A stretch of 64,000 bases of DNA, taken from the NCBI GenBank assembly GCA_023634235.1, contig JAMKCF010000003.1, forward strand, positions 16,152,742 through 16,216,741, given 5' to 3'. The translations under genes and the position numbers were made by a program. Below the pieces are notes generated by a model. It was given only the letters and a program-made list of their open reading frames with translations, was not told where the DNA came from and did not search any database. The first letter of the stretch is position 1, and every line of letters begins with the position of its first letter. Below are positions 48,348 to 56,719 of this stretch, one piece after another. Source of the DNA: Pisaster brevispinus. Its lineage: Eukaryota > Echinodermata > Asteroidea > Forcipulatida > Asteriidae.

Positions 48348-48523
48348 TTATTATTGAAGTTTGGCCGAAACGTTTGTTTGTTGTACCACCATTTATTCAT
48401 TGACGTCTACACTCGCCCTCTGCTCCGGTACACGTTCACCCGAACAGTTACAGTTTATATAGTTAACCAGGAAAGCTGAGGACGACATCAATTCCCTGCA
48501 CACATTAAATTCCTGCGTTACAC

Positions 48524-48535
48524 TGGTAGCAGCGG
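48524..48535 (+). promoter_or_regulatory. Primer-binding site, initiator-Met-tRNA-like
   Basis: TGGTAGCAGCGG starts one base after the 5' LTR. It matches the complement of the 3' end of eukaryotic initiator methionine tRNA (TGGTAGCAGAGG) at 11 of 12 positions. This tRNA would prime minus-strand DNA synthesis. Confidence 0.65.
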
Positions 48536-49211
48536 TTTTAACCTGCCTGAGCCATCGATCTGCCGCCTCTTTACCTCCGGTGAACTTTTTCTGCTGTCTG
48601 TTGACTGATTTTGAGCTGTTTACTGAGTGTGCGGATCTCCTCCATACTGTCCTGCACCCGGAACTCTTGCCGTGCGTGCTGTCGTGTTGCAAGCCAAATT
48701 TTGCTTCACCTTTTCAGTCACCGTTCCAGCCCAGTATAGCCTGCTATCCCCCTGCTCCTGCATGTTCCCGTGTTCCTGTTTTTCCGTCATTGTTTGCTGC
48801 CCCTCTTCCTGAACATTGTTCCATCGTCGTCTTCGCCTGCCCCTTGCTGTGACAACCGCCCTTCGCTGTCCTCTATCGTTCCTGTTTTCCTGCTCTTCGC
48901 TCCTGTCTTCAAACTGTGTTCCTGACCGTTTTTGTTCCTGCTCTGCATTTGTCCTGTTCCGATTTGTTCCAGCTCCACCTTGTTCCAGTCCTGAACTGTT
49001 CCTGTTTCCTGCTTTTGCTCCGTTTCCTTGAACTGTTCTTCCACCAAGTGACGGTCTGCTCCTTGTGATAAGTTCTTTTGTTATTATTGTTACTGAGATT
49101 CCATTACAACTGCCACCATTGCATATTTTTGTTCTTTTTACATTTGTATTGTGATATATTTTAGTGCTTTACGTATTTAATCTTTACGTATTTACTGCTG
49201 TTTTTCTTACC
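48536..49211 (+). other. Retrotransposon 5' leader
   Basis: About 675 bases between the primer site and gag, rich in 'ttcctg' and 'cctgctc' words. It probably includes packaging signals, but none can be identified by eye. Short frames (48580-48852 and neighbours) look incidental. Confidence 0.6.
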
Positions 49212-50609
49212 ATGTCCACCCCAACCTCCACCACTACCCCGGTTCATTTTAAAACCGAACTACCTCCCCCATTTTCCGGCGATGGCACCGAAGATTTCAA
49301 TTTATGGTGTCGCCGTCTGGAAGTTGCCCTGGATGCCGACCCTCATTCCCACAAACCCCAATTAGCCACCCTCCTGCCAGCCCGCTTAACTGGTGCCGCT
49401 TTCACCTTGTGGGACAGTTTTTCTCATGACGTCAAAAGTGACTATGATAAATCCAAAACAGCACTGAATTCTGTTTTTGCACAAAGATTAACCATCTTCA
49501 AATTCCAAACTTGCATTAATGCCCGTCCCCGCCTCCCAGGCGAAGCCCTTGAGGTATTCTCTGCTGACATCAGCCGCCTCGTTAACGAAGCTTTCCCTGA
49601 CTACGGTCAAAAAGCTAAAAATGGGGAAAAGTTTCGTCGATTTGTTGCGGGTTTAGCCCCGTACTTACAGTTAAGAATCCATGAGCAGGGTGTGACAACA
49701 TTAGATGCCGCTTTGCGTTTAGCTGTTCAAATTGAGCGCGCCCATGAAGCTACCTCCGCCCTACCCATGACCATTCATCCCCCTACAGCTTCCCCACCTA
49801 CTACCTTGCCATCCCCAGCTGTTTCAGCTCCATCAGTGTCTTCCATTGACTCCCTCCAACATTCATTCCATGACTTCAAACTATCCTTGAATGACCTCTG
49901 TTCTGACGTCCGTCACTGTCTTCGCTCCTCCTCTCCATCGTATGCAACCCACTCTTTTCGTTCCAGCAGTCCCCACCCGCGCTCTAGACGTGACAACTAC
50001 TTTTCTGTCACACGTGACTATAGCCGTGACCGCCGCGACAGTTACCACCGCGATGACAGCCGTGCCCGCCGGAATAGTTACCGCCGCGATGACAGCCGTG
50101 ACCGCCGCGACAGTTACCGCCGCGATGATAGCCATGACCGTCGCAACAGTTACCGTCGCGATGACAGCCGTGACCGGCGCGACACTTACCGCCGCGATGA
50201 CAGCAGTGACCGCCGCAGTTACCGCCGCGACGACAGCCGTGATCGCCGTGACAACTACCAGCGCAATGACAGCCGTGACCGACGCAGTAGTTACCCCCGC
50301 GATGATAGCCGTGAACGCCGTAGCAGTTACCGCCGCGACGACAGCCGTGACCGCCGTGACACTTACCGGCGCGCTGATAGCCGTGACAATTACCGTCGTG
50401 ATGATAGCCGTGGTCGCCACAATGATACACGTCGCGTTGACAGCCGCGATCGCCAATCCCAAAATTTGACCGCTCATACTAGTCGTCCCAGCAGCCGTGA
50501 ACACACCAATACCCGCGGTAGATCCCCAAGCCCCGACACTCGTCGTGTTACTTTTAACACTCCCACTCTGTCAAATACCACCACTCAGAACCAGGGAAAC
50601 GAGAACTAG
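49212..50609 (+). CDS. gag: Gag capsid/nucleocapsid polyprotein of the Ty3/gypsy element
   Basis: The structural protein of the retrotransposon particle, 465 codons. I start at ATG 49212 (context 'ttaccatgt') because the open frame upstream has only a GTG. Residues about 15-195 form a retrotransposon Gag (capsid) domain, with PPPFSGDGTEDFNLWCRRL near the start, LTGAAFTLWDSF in the middle and FRRFVAGLAPYLQLRI towards its end. A Ser/Pro/Thr-rich linker follows. Residues about 260-410 are an arginine-rich array with unit DSRDRRDSYRRD in place of the usual CCHC zinc knuckle. The array is probably the RNA-binding nucleocapsid part, an inference from charge. The last codons overlap the pol frame and carry the frameshift site. 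The frame is intact. Confidence 0.9.
   Translation: MSTPTSTTTPVHFKTELPPPFSGDGTEDFNLWCRRLEVALDADPHSHKPQLATLLPARLTGAAFTLWDSFSHDVKSDYDKSKTALNSVFAQRLTIFKFQTCINARPRLPGEALEVFSADISRLVNEAFPDYGQKAKNGEKFRRFVAGLAPYLQLRIHEQGVTTLDAALRLAVQIERAHEATSALPMTIHPPTASPPTTLPSPAVSAPSVSSIDSLQHSFHDFKLSLNDLCSDVRHCLRSSSPSYATHSFRSSSPHPRSRRDNYFSVTRDYSRDRRDSYHRDDSRARRNSYRRDDSRDRRDSYRRDDSHDRRNSYRRDDSRDRRDTYRRDDSSDRRSYRRDDSRDRRDNYQRNDSRDRRSSYPRDDSRERRSSYRRDDSRDRRDTYRRADSRDNYRRDDSRGRHNDTRRVDSRDRQSQNLTAHTSRPSSREHTNTRGRSPSPDTRRVTFNTPTLSNTTTQNQGNEN
50015..50445 (+). repeat. 36-bp minisatellite encoding the Gag Arg-rich repeat
   Basis: About eleven units of 'cgtgaccgccgcgac' plus 'agttaccgccgcgatgacagc' encode a 12-residue Arg/Asp/Ser/Tyr repeat. 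One unit is 33 bp and one is shortened, always in multiples of three. Selection to keep the frame is therefore likely. The opposite strand is also open for 207 codons, a consequence of the repeat's composition. Confidence 0.9.
50594..50600 (+). promoter_or_regulatory. Slippery heptamer for -1 ribosomal frameshifting
   Basis: GGGAAAC is read in the gag frame as G-GGA-AAC, the exact X-XXY-YYZ pattern. It lies inside the gag/pol overlap (pol frame open from 50558, gag stop at 50607-50609). A one-base slip moves ribosomes into the pol frame. The same heptamer is the known shift site at the gag-pro junction of simian type D retrovirus. Confidence 0.85.
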
Positions 50610-53600
50610 TTAGTGATACGGGCCTTTCGCTAACTTCACATTTACCACAGGCCCCAATCCCTTTTCCACCTTCCAATAACTCATGTGATGTGCATTCCTT
50701 TGACTTGCCCACTTTACACTCTCAACCTCAGCCTTTTATTCCTATTGTTGTAGAAGACAGCAATGTATATGCTTTTCTAGACACTGGTTCTGATGTTTCA
50801 CTTATCAGTGAATCTTTTCGCATGCAAATCCCACAAATCAAGTGTAAACCTCTCACCCCACTAATTACCCCCACTCTTTCTGTCACTGGCCAATGTATGG
50901 ACACACTTGGCCAACTCTTGCTCACTCTTCGTATTGGGACATCTACTATTTCCCATACGTTTCAAGTTGTTCGTGGTGTTTCAAAACATTGCCTCCTTGG
51001 TTGGGACTTTTTCTCAGCCCATCAAATGGATATAAACCTAACCACTGACACCACTACATTTGACAATCAATCCATCCCCTTAGTTCACTTTCCCCGGGAT
51101 GCTCCACTTTGTTGTAATGTACAAGTACAGTCTACTTTTACTATTCCTGCCATGTCCGAACTCAATGCCTCCGCCTCCCTTATCCCACCTATATGTGGTT
51201 ATGTACCCGATGGTTTTACAGGTTTTTTTGAACCTGATTATTCCCCTCGCTCTAGCCTTGCCATTGCTCGTACAGTTTCCTCTGCCGATTCCGGACTTAC
51301 CACTGTCCGTCTAATGAACCCCTCCCGAGACGACATTACATTACACTCTGGTACTCGCTTGGGGCAATTTTTCTCCCTTGCTAATCCTGATACCAGCGAA
51401 TTCAGCCTCCCACCATCTGTCAATCAGATTAATTCTCCTCCCAATCAGCTACCGCCAGTAAACCTCTCTAAGGCCAATGTTTCCCCGCCACAACTTCAGT
51501 TGCTCCGTACACTCCTCTGTAAATACTCTGATGTATTCAGTAAAAGTGCTAATGATTACGGTCGTACTGACTTAGTTGAGCACAGAATTCGCACCGGTGA
51601 ATCACCTCCCGTGCGTCAGCGTGCATATCGCACATCTCCAAAATTAAAAACCGAAATTCAAGCACAAATCACCACCCTTCTTGATCAAGACGTCATTGAG
51701 GACAGCCATAGTCCATGGTGCTCTCCCATTGTCATGGTTAAGAAGAAAGACGGCACTTATCGCTTTTGTGTCGACTATCGTAAACTCAATAAACTTACGG
51801 TAAAGGACTCCCACCCCCTCCCCCGTACTGATGATACATTAGATGCCCTATCTGGCTCTGTGTATTTTACCACAGTTGACTTATCCAGTGGTTACTGGCA
51901 AGTCGCTGTCCATCCTGATGACAGAGAGAAGACCGCATTTACAACTGGTGACGGTCTTTATCAGTTCAAAGTTATGCCTATGGGTTTAACCAATGCCCCA
52001 CCCACCTTTCAGCGACTGATGGAACTCGTCTTACACGGGCTTCATTGGTCGACATGCTTGGTTTATCTTGATGATGTGATTATTGTTGGGAAATCCTTCG
52101 AACATCACATGATTAACTTAGAACACGTTCTAAAACGTTTCCAACAGGCTAACTTAAAGCTGAAACCTAGCAAATGTCAGTTTCTTCGCACGGAAGTGAC
52201 GTTTCTTGGCCATGTTGTATCCCAAGACGGTATCCGCCCTGATCCAGCTAACACTGATCGTGTTCGCACATGGCCAACCCCACGCACTCCCACTCAAGTC
52301 CGTTCATTTTTGGGCCTTTGCTCCTATTACCGTAGGTTTGTCAAAAACTTTGCCAAAATTGCTGCACCCCTACACAGGCTTACCCAAAAAGGTGCTACAT
52401 TTGACTGGTCCCTTGAGTGTGAAGATGCATTTACTTCCCTCCGTGATGCTTTGACACACCCACCTATCATGGCGTACCCTGACCCTTCCCAACCCTTCAT
52501 CATATACACGGACGCCTCCCATGCCGCAATTGGTTCCGTGCTATCTCAAACCCACAATAGACAAGAACGCGTTGTTGCGTATGCTAGTCACGTTTTGACT
52601 GCTGCCGAACGACGCTGGTCCACCTATGACCGTGAACTTTGGGCTATTGTGTGGTCTATTCGCCATTTTCGGCACTATCTTGCCAGCACTCAATTTACAG
52701 TTGTAACCGATCACAAACCACTTGTGGGTTTACGGAAACTTCTTGTCCAGAATGACCGTACTGGCCGTAGATCCCGATGGGCGCTTGAACTAGATCCCTA
52801 TGATTGGGTTATTATCCATCGTGATGGCAAGCGTCATGGTAACGCCGATGCCCTCTCGCGACGACCCTCTTCTGATGCCCACCCACATTCCACCACCGAC
52901 AAGTCCTCTCCTCTCCCAATTCCCACAGGACTTGACCAACCACCCCCTATTGTAGCTTCTGCCCCCACTTGTTCATCAGTTTTCTCTTCTACAACTCTTT
53001 CACCAGTTGCACTTTCCCCTACCCCTATCAATGCTGCCTCTTCACAGCCATTGACTGTACAGCAGCCTACCAATCACCTACCCGACTTCACCAACATTGG
53101 TTCTGATATTGATATCCGCAAGGAACAACGGGCTGACCCTGTTACTCGAGATGCAATTTCTTGGATAACGAATCCCTCTTGTCTCTCTGTTAACGCTGTG
53201 AACAAACTGTCCCGTTCTTCCCGTCGCCTATGGAAGGTCTTCCGTGACCTCGTTTTAATCGACGGTGTTTTATGTCGACAAATCCACTCACCATCTTCTG
53301 AGTCACCACCAGTAAATCAAGTGGTAATTCCTCTTTCCCTACAACCACAGGTACTGTCTCATCTCCATGGTGATCCCTTAGCCGGTCATTTTAGCACACG
53401 TAAAACTTTCCAACGATCCATTAATCTGTGTTACTGGCCTTTCATTCACCGCGATATTGACACACACTGTAAAACGTGTCGTTCATGTGAGTCCCGTCGC
53501 AATCCAACACCTCGTAATAAAGCTCCTATGAAAATTTCCAACTCTACCCATCCCTTCCAGCGCGTTTTCGCGGATATAACAGAACTGCCTACAACATCCA

Positions 53601-54697
53601 AAAACAATCGATACATCCTTGTAGTCATGGATCAGTTTACCAAATATGTCAACCTGTACCCTCTAACCGATCAAACAGCACAATCTGTTGCTAAATGTAT
53701 TTTTGATAAATACATATCCGAGCATGGCATCCCTGACACGTTGCATACTGACCAGGGGCGCCAATTTGAAAGCTCCTTAGTCCAAGAGTTATGTAAACTA
53801 CTTGGGATTATCAAAACCCGTACATCCCCTTATCATCCCCAATCTGACGGCCAAGTTGAGCGTTTTAACCGCAGTCTAAAGGATCAACTTGCCAAACATT
53901 TATCCACATCCACCACCGATGAATGGGATGATGTTCTTCCCCAAATCCAGCTGGCATATAATTCTGCCGTCCACTCCTCTACCGGGTATTCCCCGTTTTA
54001 TCTAGCTAAGGGTAGAGAGCCTCGACTCCCCGCCCATGTTCTAATTGGACACCCTTCCCCTCAGATTCATGCCTCCCCACAATCCTATGCTCACTCGCTC
54101 AAATCCCGCCTTGCTTCTGCGTTCGTGTTTGCCGCAGACAACCAAACTCTTGCAAGCACTTCACAGAAATCTAGTCATGATGCTCGAATGAAATTTACCC
54201 CATTCCAACCTGGTCAACTGGTTTGGCGAGATGACCCCGCCAAATCTCGGACAAAACTAGCCCCCCGTTGGAAAGGTCCCTATAAAGTCCTCTCCTTCCA
54301 TCCCAACGATGACGAAGACCCCGTAACATATTCCATTGTTGACATTCAGGATCCCAAAGCGAAACCCCACAGGATCCATTACAACAGACTCAAGCCATAT
54401 GTTTCACCCATCCCTCCACTGCCATCTACATCACCATCTTCTGTGACCTCACTTCCGATCGCCTCCATTCCCTCTGATTCTCTTCCACTGCCTTCCCGTC
54501 CCCCAACCATACCCATCACTGTTCCGCCAACACCCCCAGATCCACCTGATCAACCCCCTTCACTACACATTGATCTTCGCCCATCTCCCCACTATGCCAT
54601 TCCACACCCGCCCACTATGCCAAGCAAGCGCACCAGCAGCGGCAGAGTTGTTACACGCCCTGCTCGCCTTGGTTTTTCAAGCTCGTCATATTATTAA
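50600..54697 (+). CDS. pol: Pol polyprotein: protease, reverse transcriptase, RNase H, integrase
   Basis: Expressed as Gag-Pol by -1 frameshifting: the frame is open from 50558, has no ATG before the protease core, and fits the slippery site. Residues are counted from 50690. Protease: DTGS at 31-34 and LLGWD at 102-106. Reverse transcriptase: FCVDYRKLN, then YLDD at 459-462, and the FLGHVVS thumb motif. RNase H: YTDAS with Asp 608, YDRELWAI, TDHKPL near 674, HGNADALSR. Integrase: zinc site H893, H900, C927, C930, and catalytic D962, D1021, E1057, giving D-x58-D-x35-E. A GPY/F motif lies at 1196-1198 and a proline-rich tail follows. The product makes cDNA and inserts it in the genome. All key residues are present and there are no internal stops. 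Confidence 0.93.
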   Translation, partial: RELVSDTGLSLTSHLPQAPIPFPPSNNSCDVHSFDLPTLHSQPQPFIPIVVEDSNVYAFLDTGSDVSLISESFRMQIPQIKCKPLTPLITPTLSVTGQCMDTLGQLLLTLRIGTSTISHTFQVVRGVSKHCLLGWDFFSAHQMDINLTTDTTTFDNQSIPLVHFPRDAPLCCNVQVQSTFTIPAMSELNASASLIPPICGYVPDGFTGFFEPDYSPRSSLAIARTVSSADSGLTTVRLMNPSRDDITLHSGTRLGQFFSLANPDTSEFSLPPSVNQINSPPNQLPPVNLSKANVSPPQLQLLRTLLCKYSDVFSKSANDYGRTDLVEHRIRTGESPPVRQRAYRTSPKLKTEIQAQITTLLDQDVIEDSHSPWCSPIVMVKKKDGTYRFCVDYRKLNKLTVKDSHPLPRTDDTLDALSGSVYFTTVDLSSGYWQVAVHPDDREKTAFTTGDGLYQFKVMPMGLTNAPPTFQRLMELVLHGLHWSTCLVYLDDVIIVGKSFEHHMINLEHVLKRFQQANLKLKPSKCQFLRTEVTFLGHVVSQDGIRPDPANTDRVRTWPTPRTPTQVRSFLGLCSYYRRFVKNFAKIAAPLHRLTQKGATFDWSLECEDAFTSLRDALTHPPIMAYPDPSQPFIIYTDASHAAIGSVLSQTHNRQERVVAYASHVLTAAERRWSTYDRELWAIVWSIRHFRHYLASTQFTVVTDHKPLVGLRKLLVQNDRTGRRSRWALELDPYDWVIIHRDGKRHGNADALSRRPSSDAHPHSTTDKSSPLPIPTGLDQPPPIVASAPTCSSVFSSTTLSPVALSPTPINAASSQPLTVQQPTNHLPDFTNIGSDIDIRKEQRADPVTRDAISWITNPSCLSVNAVNKLSRSSRRLWKVFRDLVLIDGVLCRQIHSPSSESPPVNQVVIPLSLQPQVLSHLHGDPLAGHFSTRKTFQRSINLCYWPFIHRDIDTHCKTCRSCESRRNPTPRNKAPMKISNSTHPFQRVFADITELPTTSKNNRYILVVMDQFTKYVNLYPLTDQTAQSVAKCIFDKYISEHGIPDTLHTDQGRQFESSLVQELCKLLGIIKTRTSPYHPQSDGQVERFNRSLKDQLAKHLSTSTTDEWDDVLPQIQLAYNSAVHSSTGYSPFYLAKGREPRLPAHVLIGHPSPQIHASPQSYAHSLKSRLASAFVFAADNQTLASTSQKSSHDARMKFTPFQPGQLVWRDDPAKSRTKLAPRWKGPYKVLSFHPNDDEDPVTYSIVDIQDPKAKPHRIHYNRLKPYVSPIPPLPSTSPSSVTSLPIASIPSDSLPLPSRPPTIPITVPPTPPDPPDQPPSLHIDLRPSPHYAIPHPPTMPSKRTSSGRVVTRPARLGFSSSSYY
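50608..50654 (+). promoter_or_regulatory. Predicted H-type pseudoknot stimulating the frameshift
   Basis: Stem 1 pairs 50608-50615 (AGTTAGTG) with 50628-50635 (CGCTAACT), 8 pairs with one G-U. Stem 2 pairs 50620-50625 (GGGCCT) with 50649-50654 (AGGCCC), 6 perfect pairs. The order stem1-5', stem2-5', stem1-3', stem2-3' is a pseudoknot. Loop 1 is 4 nt, the junction 2 nt and loop 2 13 nt. The spacer after the heptamer is 7 nt, within the range usual for such signals. Confidence 0.75.
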
Positions 54698-55227
54698 TAT
54701 TATTTTGTTAAAGTATATTGTAACATATTTTTATCTATGACGGAACGATGTTCTATTTACATCAATAATTTACTGGTGATTCTGTCTCTTGCGATTTAAT
54801 TTGTCAGTACTAGTACAATATCCAAATGAAGTTTTTAGTGTTTTTTTTTTTTCAACGTTTCTTTCTATAAGTACCAATTGGCTTATTTCTGAATTTGCAA
54901 CTGTTATTTTATGCAGTATGGTTTCTTTCTCTGAAGTTATCCATGTAGTTTCGATTTAATACCTTTGCAGTTTCATTTCTGTATTATGTACACGCTTCAG
55001 TTTTATTTTTTGAGTTGTGTTTACGATTCATTTCATCAATTCCATTTCGTTACTTTTAAGTTTTATACTGTATGAAACATTGTATTGCTAAATTTGTATT
55101 GTTTCCGCATTTTATGATACCAGTTATTACTTCTCTGCTATGCTTGTTTTTTTTTTATTAACGGTTGTATAATTTAACTTCCCAATTTTGAAAATGGGGA
55201 CATTTTCTTTCCCCCAGGTAAAAGTAG
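54698..55227 (+). other. Retrotransposon 3' untranslated region
   Basis: About 530 AT-rich bases with no env-like frame. The purine-rich 'aggtaaaagtag' directly before the 3' LTR (55216-55227) is the best candidate for the polypurine tract that primes plus-strand synthesis, although a T and a few other bases interrupt it. Confidence 0.6.
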
Positions 55228-55844
55228 TGTAAGGCTCATTTTCTGGAACTAAATTCACCATCCCCCCTATCCCCTGTAATTATAACATTATCGACAGGTG
55301 GTCCATTTCACTTCAAAGCTCACTCCCTTATCTTGTAAAACACACCACACACATTCTTAGGCTATAACCCCAAGGTTCCCCAAGGCACTGACCATTACTC
55401 CCCTGCTGACCATTACCTCATCCAAACTTATTATATTCAAATGATGTCACTGATCTTATGTATTTTCTCTGTGACATCATTGCTAAATCTAGATACACCC
55501 CACCTCCAGAAACCCTATATAACATCCCCCAAATTCTCGTTTTAAAGTGTTCTTATTCGGACTCTCATTCTTGAGTGCTCCGACTGGCTCCAGAGACTCG
55601 CCTCTCATATATCTACCAGCTAGATTTGTTGTACCTGTGTATTTGCAATCGTTTTATCTGTCAAATAAATTATTATTGAAGTTTGGCCGAAACGTTTGTT
55701 TGTTGTACCACCATTTATTCATTGACGTCTACACTCGCCCTCTGCTCCGGTACACGTTCACCCGAACAGTTACAGTTTATATAGTTAACCAGGAAAGCTG
55801 AGGACGACATCAATTCCCTGCACACATTAAATTCCTGCGTTACA
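55228..55844 (+). repeat. 3' long terminal repeat
   Basis: The second copy of the 617-bp LTR, exactly 7322 bases after the first. I found no difference from the 5' copy by eye. It is followed by ATAG, the right target-site duplication. Confidence 0.95.
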
Positions 55845-55848
55845 ATAG

Positions 55849-56574
55849 CTATAACACGGAGGGCGCTATTTTGTGAAGTTGGCAACATTAAATTTTACGA
55901 AATGTAGGAAAGACCCTGTAAGTCTGGCGACGACAAGGTCACCACTGAGCTTCCGGGCACCTCTGAGCAATCAGCTATGGGAGATTACAGAGGTACAAAT
56001 TTTGGGGGATTTTTTATTCCTGTCACATAACTTTTTTCAATCCCAAAACCATGTTTGTGGATTGGTTAAAATTAATTCAAAACTACAACTTAATAAAAAA
56101 ATAATAAAAATTTAAACAGGAAACCTAAGCGAATGTGAAGAAATAGTACTTGACCTCCAATATCCAGGTCGAAGCGCCAAATTGCAATTTTACGCCAACT
56201 GTGTTTCGCAAACTGTGTCGAGTGCACTAACAAAAACCAAGTTAGGTTATATTTTAAATTGGGATGTAAGTGCTTCATTACTTAGCCCAAAAACAAAACT
56301 TTTGTCGCATGGATTTTCCGTGATGTTGCTTGGCATTGCCGGGGGAGAACATCGTCCTAGTTTTGCGCGGTTCGGGTACCGTACTAATACTAAATTGTAG
56401 CAGCTTGCTCAAGTTTGCATGCGTTTATGTCAGGGATTACGATATACGCCTTTTTAGTGCATGTTCTTTAGAGTCAAGCATAGGGCGAAATTTAAGGTCA
56501 GCTTTGAAGAGAAAACACTATAGATTTACAATTTCAATTTGTTTTTTATATAAAATATGCTCATAAACAACAGG
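55849..56574. other. Stretch with no gene recognised
   Basis: The right flank of the retrotransposon. Frames at 55873-56115 and 56182-56566 show no motif I know. Confidence 0.4.
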
Positions 56575-56719
56575 GTGCTGCATATGTCTAGTATAGCCCC
56601 ACTAGTTTGGCTGGTGGAGTTTGGTGTACTGACTGATCCTTAGCCACATGTCAGTCAATATGCCCTGTGGAGTGAACTTCAAGAATCCTGCAGTGGGGTA
56701 GGGCTATCTGTGCAGCACT
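56575..56719. mobile_element. Small MITE-like inverted repeat
   Basis: 'gtgctgca...atagccccac' on the left and '...gtggggtagggctatctg' then 'tgcagcac' on the right form imperfect terminal inverted repeats around about 145 bp. No coding sequence. Confidence 0.5.

Larger units (their letters stand above)
47906..48522 (+). repeat. 5' long terminal repeat
   Basis: It begins TGTAA and ends TTACA, a 5-bp perfect inverted terminal pair with the usual TG...CA. By eye it is identical over 617 bp to the 3' LTR. U3 contains paired bZIP-like sites and a TATA box at 48194. R/U5 contain AATAAA at 48342. An 84-codon open frame inside it is also in the 3' LTR and is not a gene. Confidence 0.95.
47906..55844 (+). 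mobile_element. Full-length Ty3/gypsy LTR retrotransposon
   Basis: A 7939-bp element with two 617-bp LTRs, flanked by ATAG at 47902-47905 and 55845-55848 (4-bp target duplication). In order it has the 5' LTR, primer-binding site, leader, gag, pol in the -1 frame (protease, reverse transcriptase, RNase H, integrase), a ~530-bp 3' untranslated region and the 3' LTR. Domain order with integrase after RNase H places it in Ty3/gypsy. No env frame and no chromodomain are visible. Intact frames and LTRs that look identical by eye indicate a recent insertion that may still be competent. Confidence 0.95.

Noticed and set aside
48225..48479. 84-codon open frame in the 5' LTR, repeated at 55547-55801
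   Set aside because: It lies wholly inside the LTR, spans the transcription start, R and U5, and has no motif; LTR identity explains its recurrence.
49881..50504. 207-codon minus-strand open frame (Val/Ala/Thr-rich) and other frames across the gag repeat
   Set aside because: These are the other frames of the 36-bp Arg-codon minisatellite; the Gag frame explains the openness.
52834..53073. Minus-strand frames inside pol
   Set aside because: Shadows of the intact pol frame.
54400..54697. Chromodomain at the Pol C-terminus
   Set aside because: The tail after the GPY/F motif is proline-, serine- and threonine-rich, with no aromatic chromodomain pattern.
54698..55227. Possible env gene of a retrovirus-like element
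   Set aside because: AT-rich, with no open frame of useful length.
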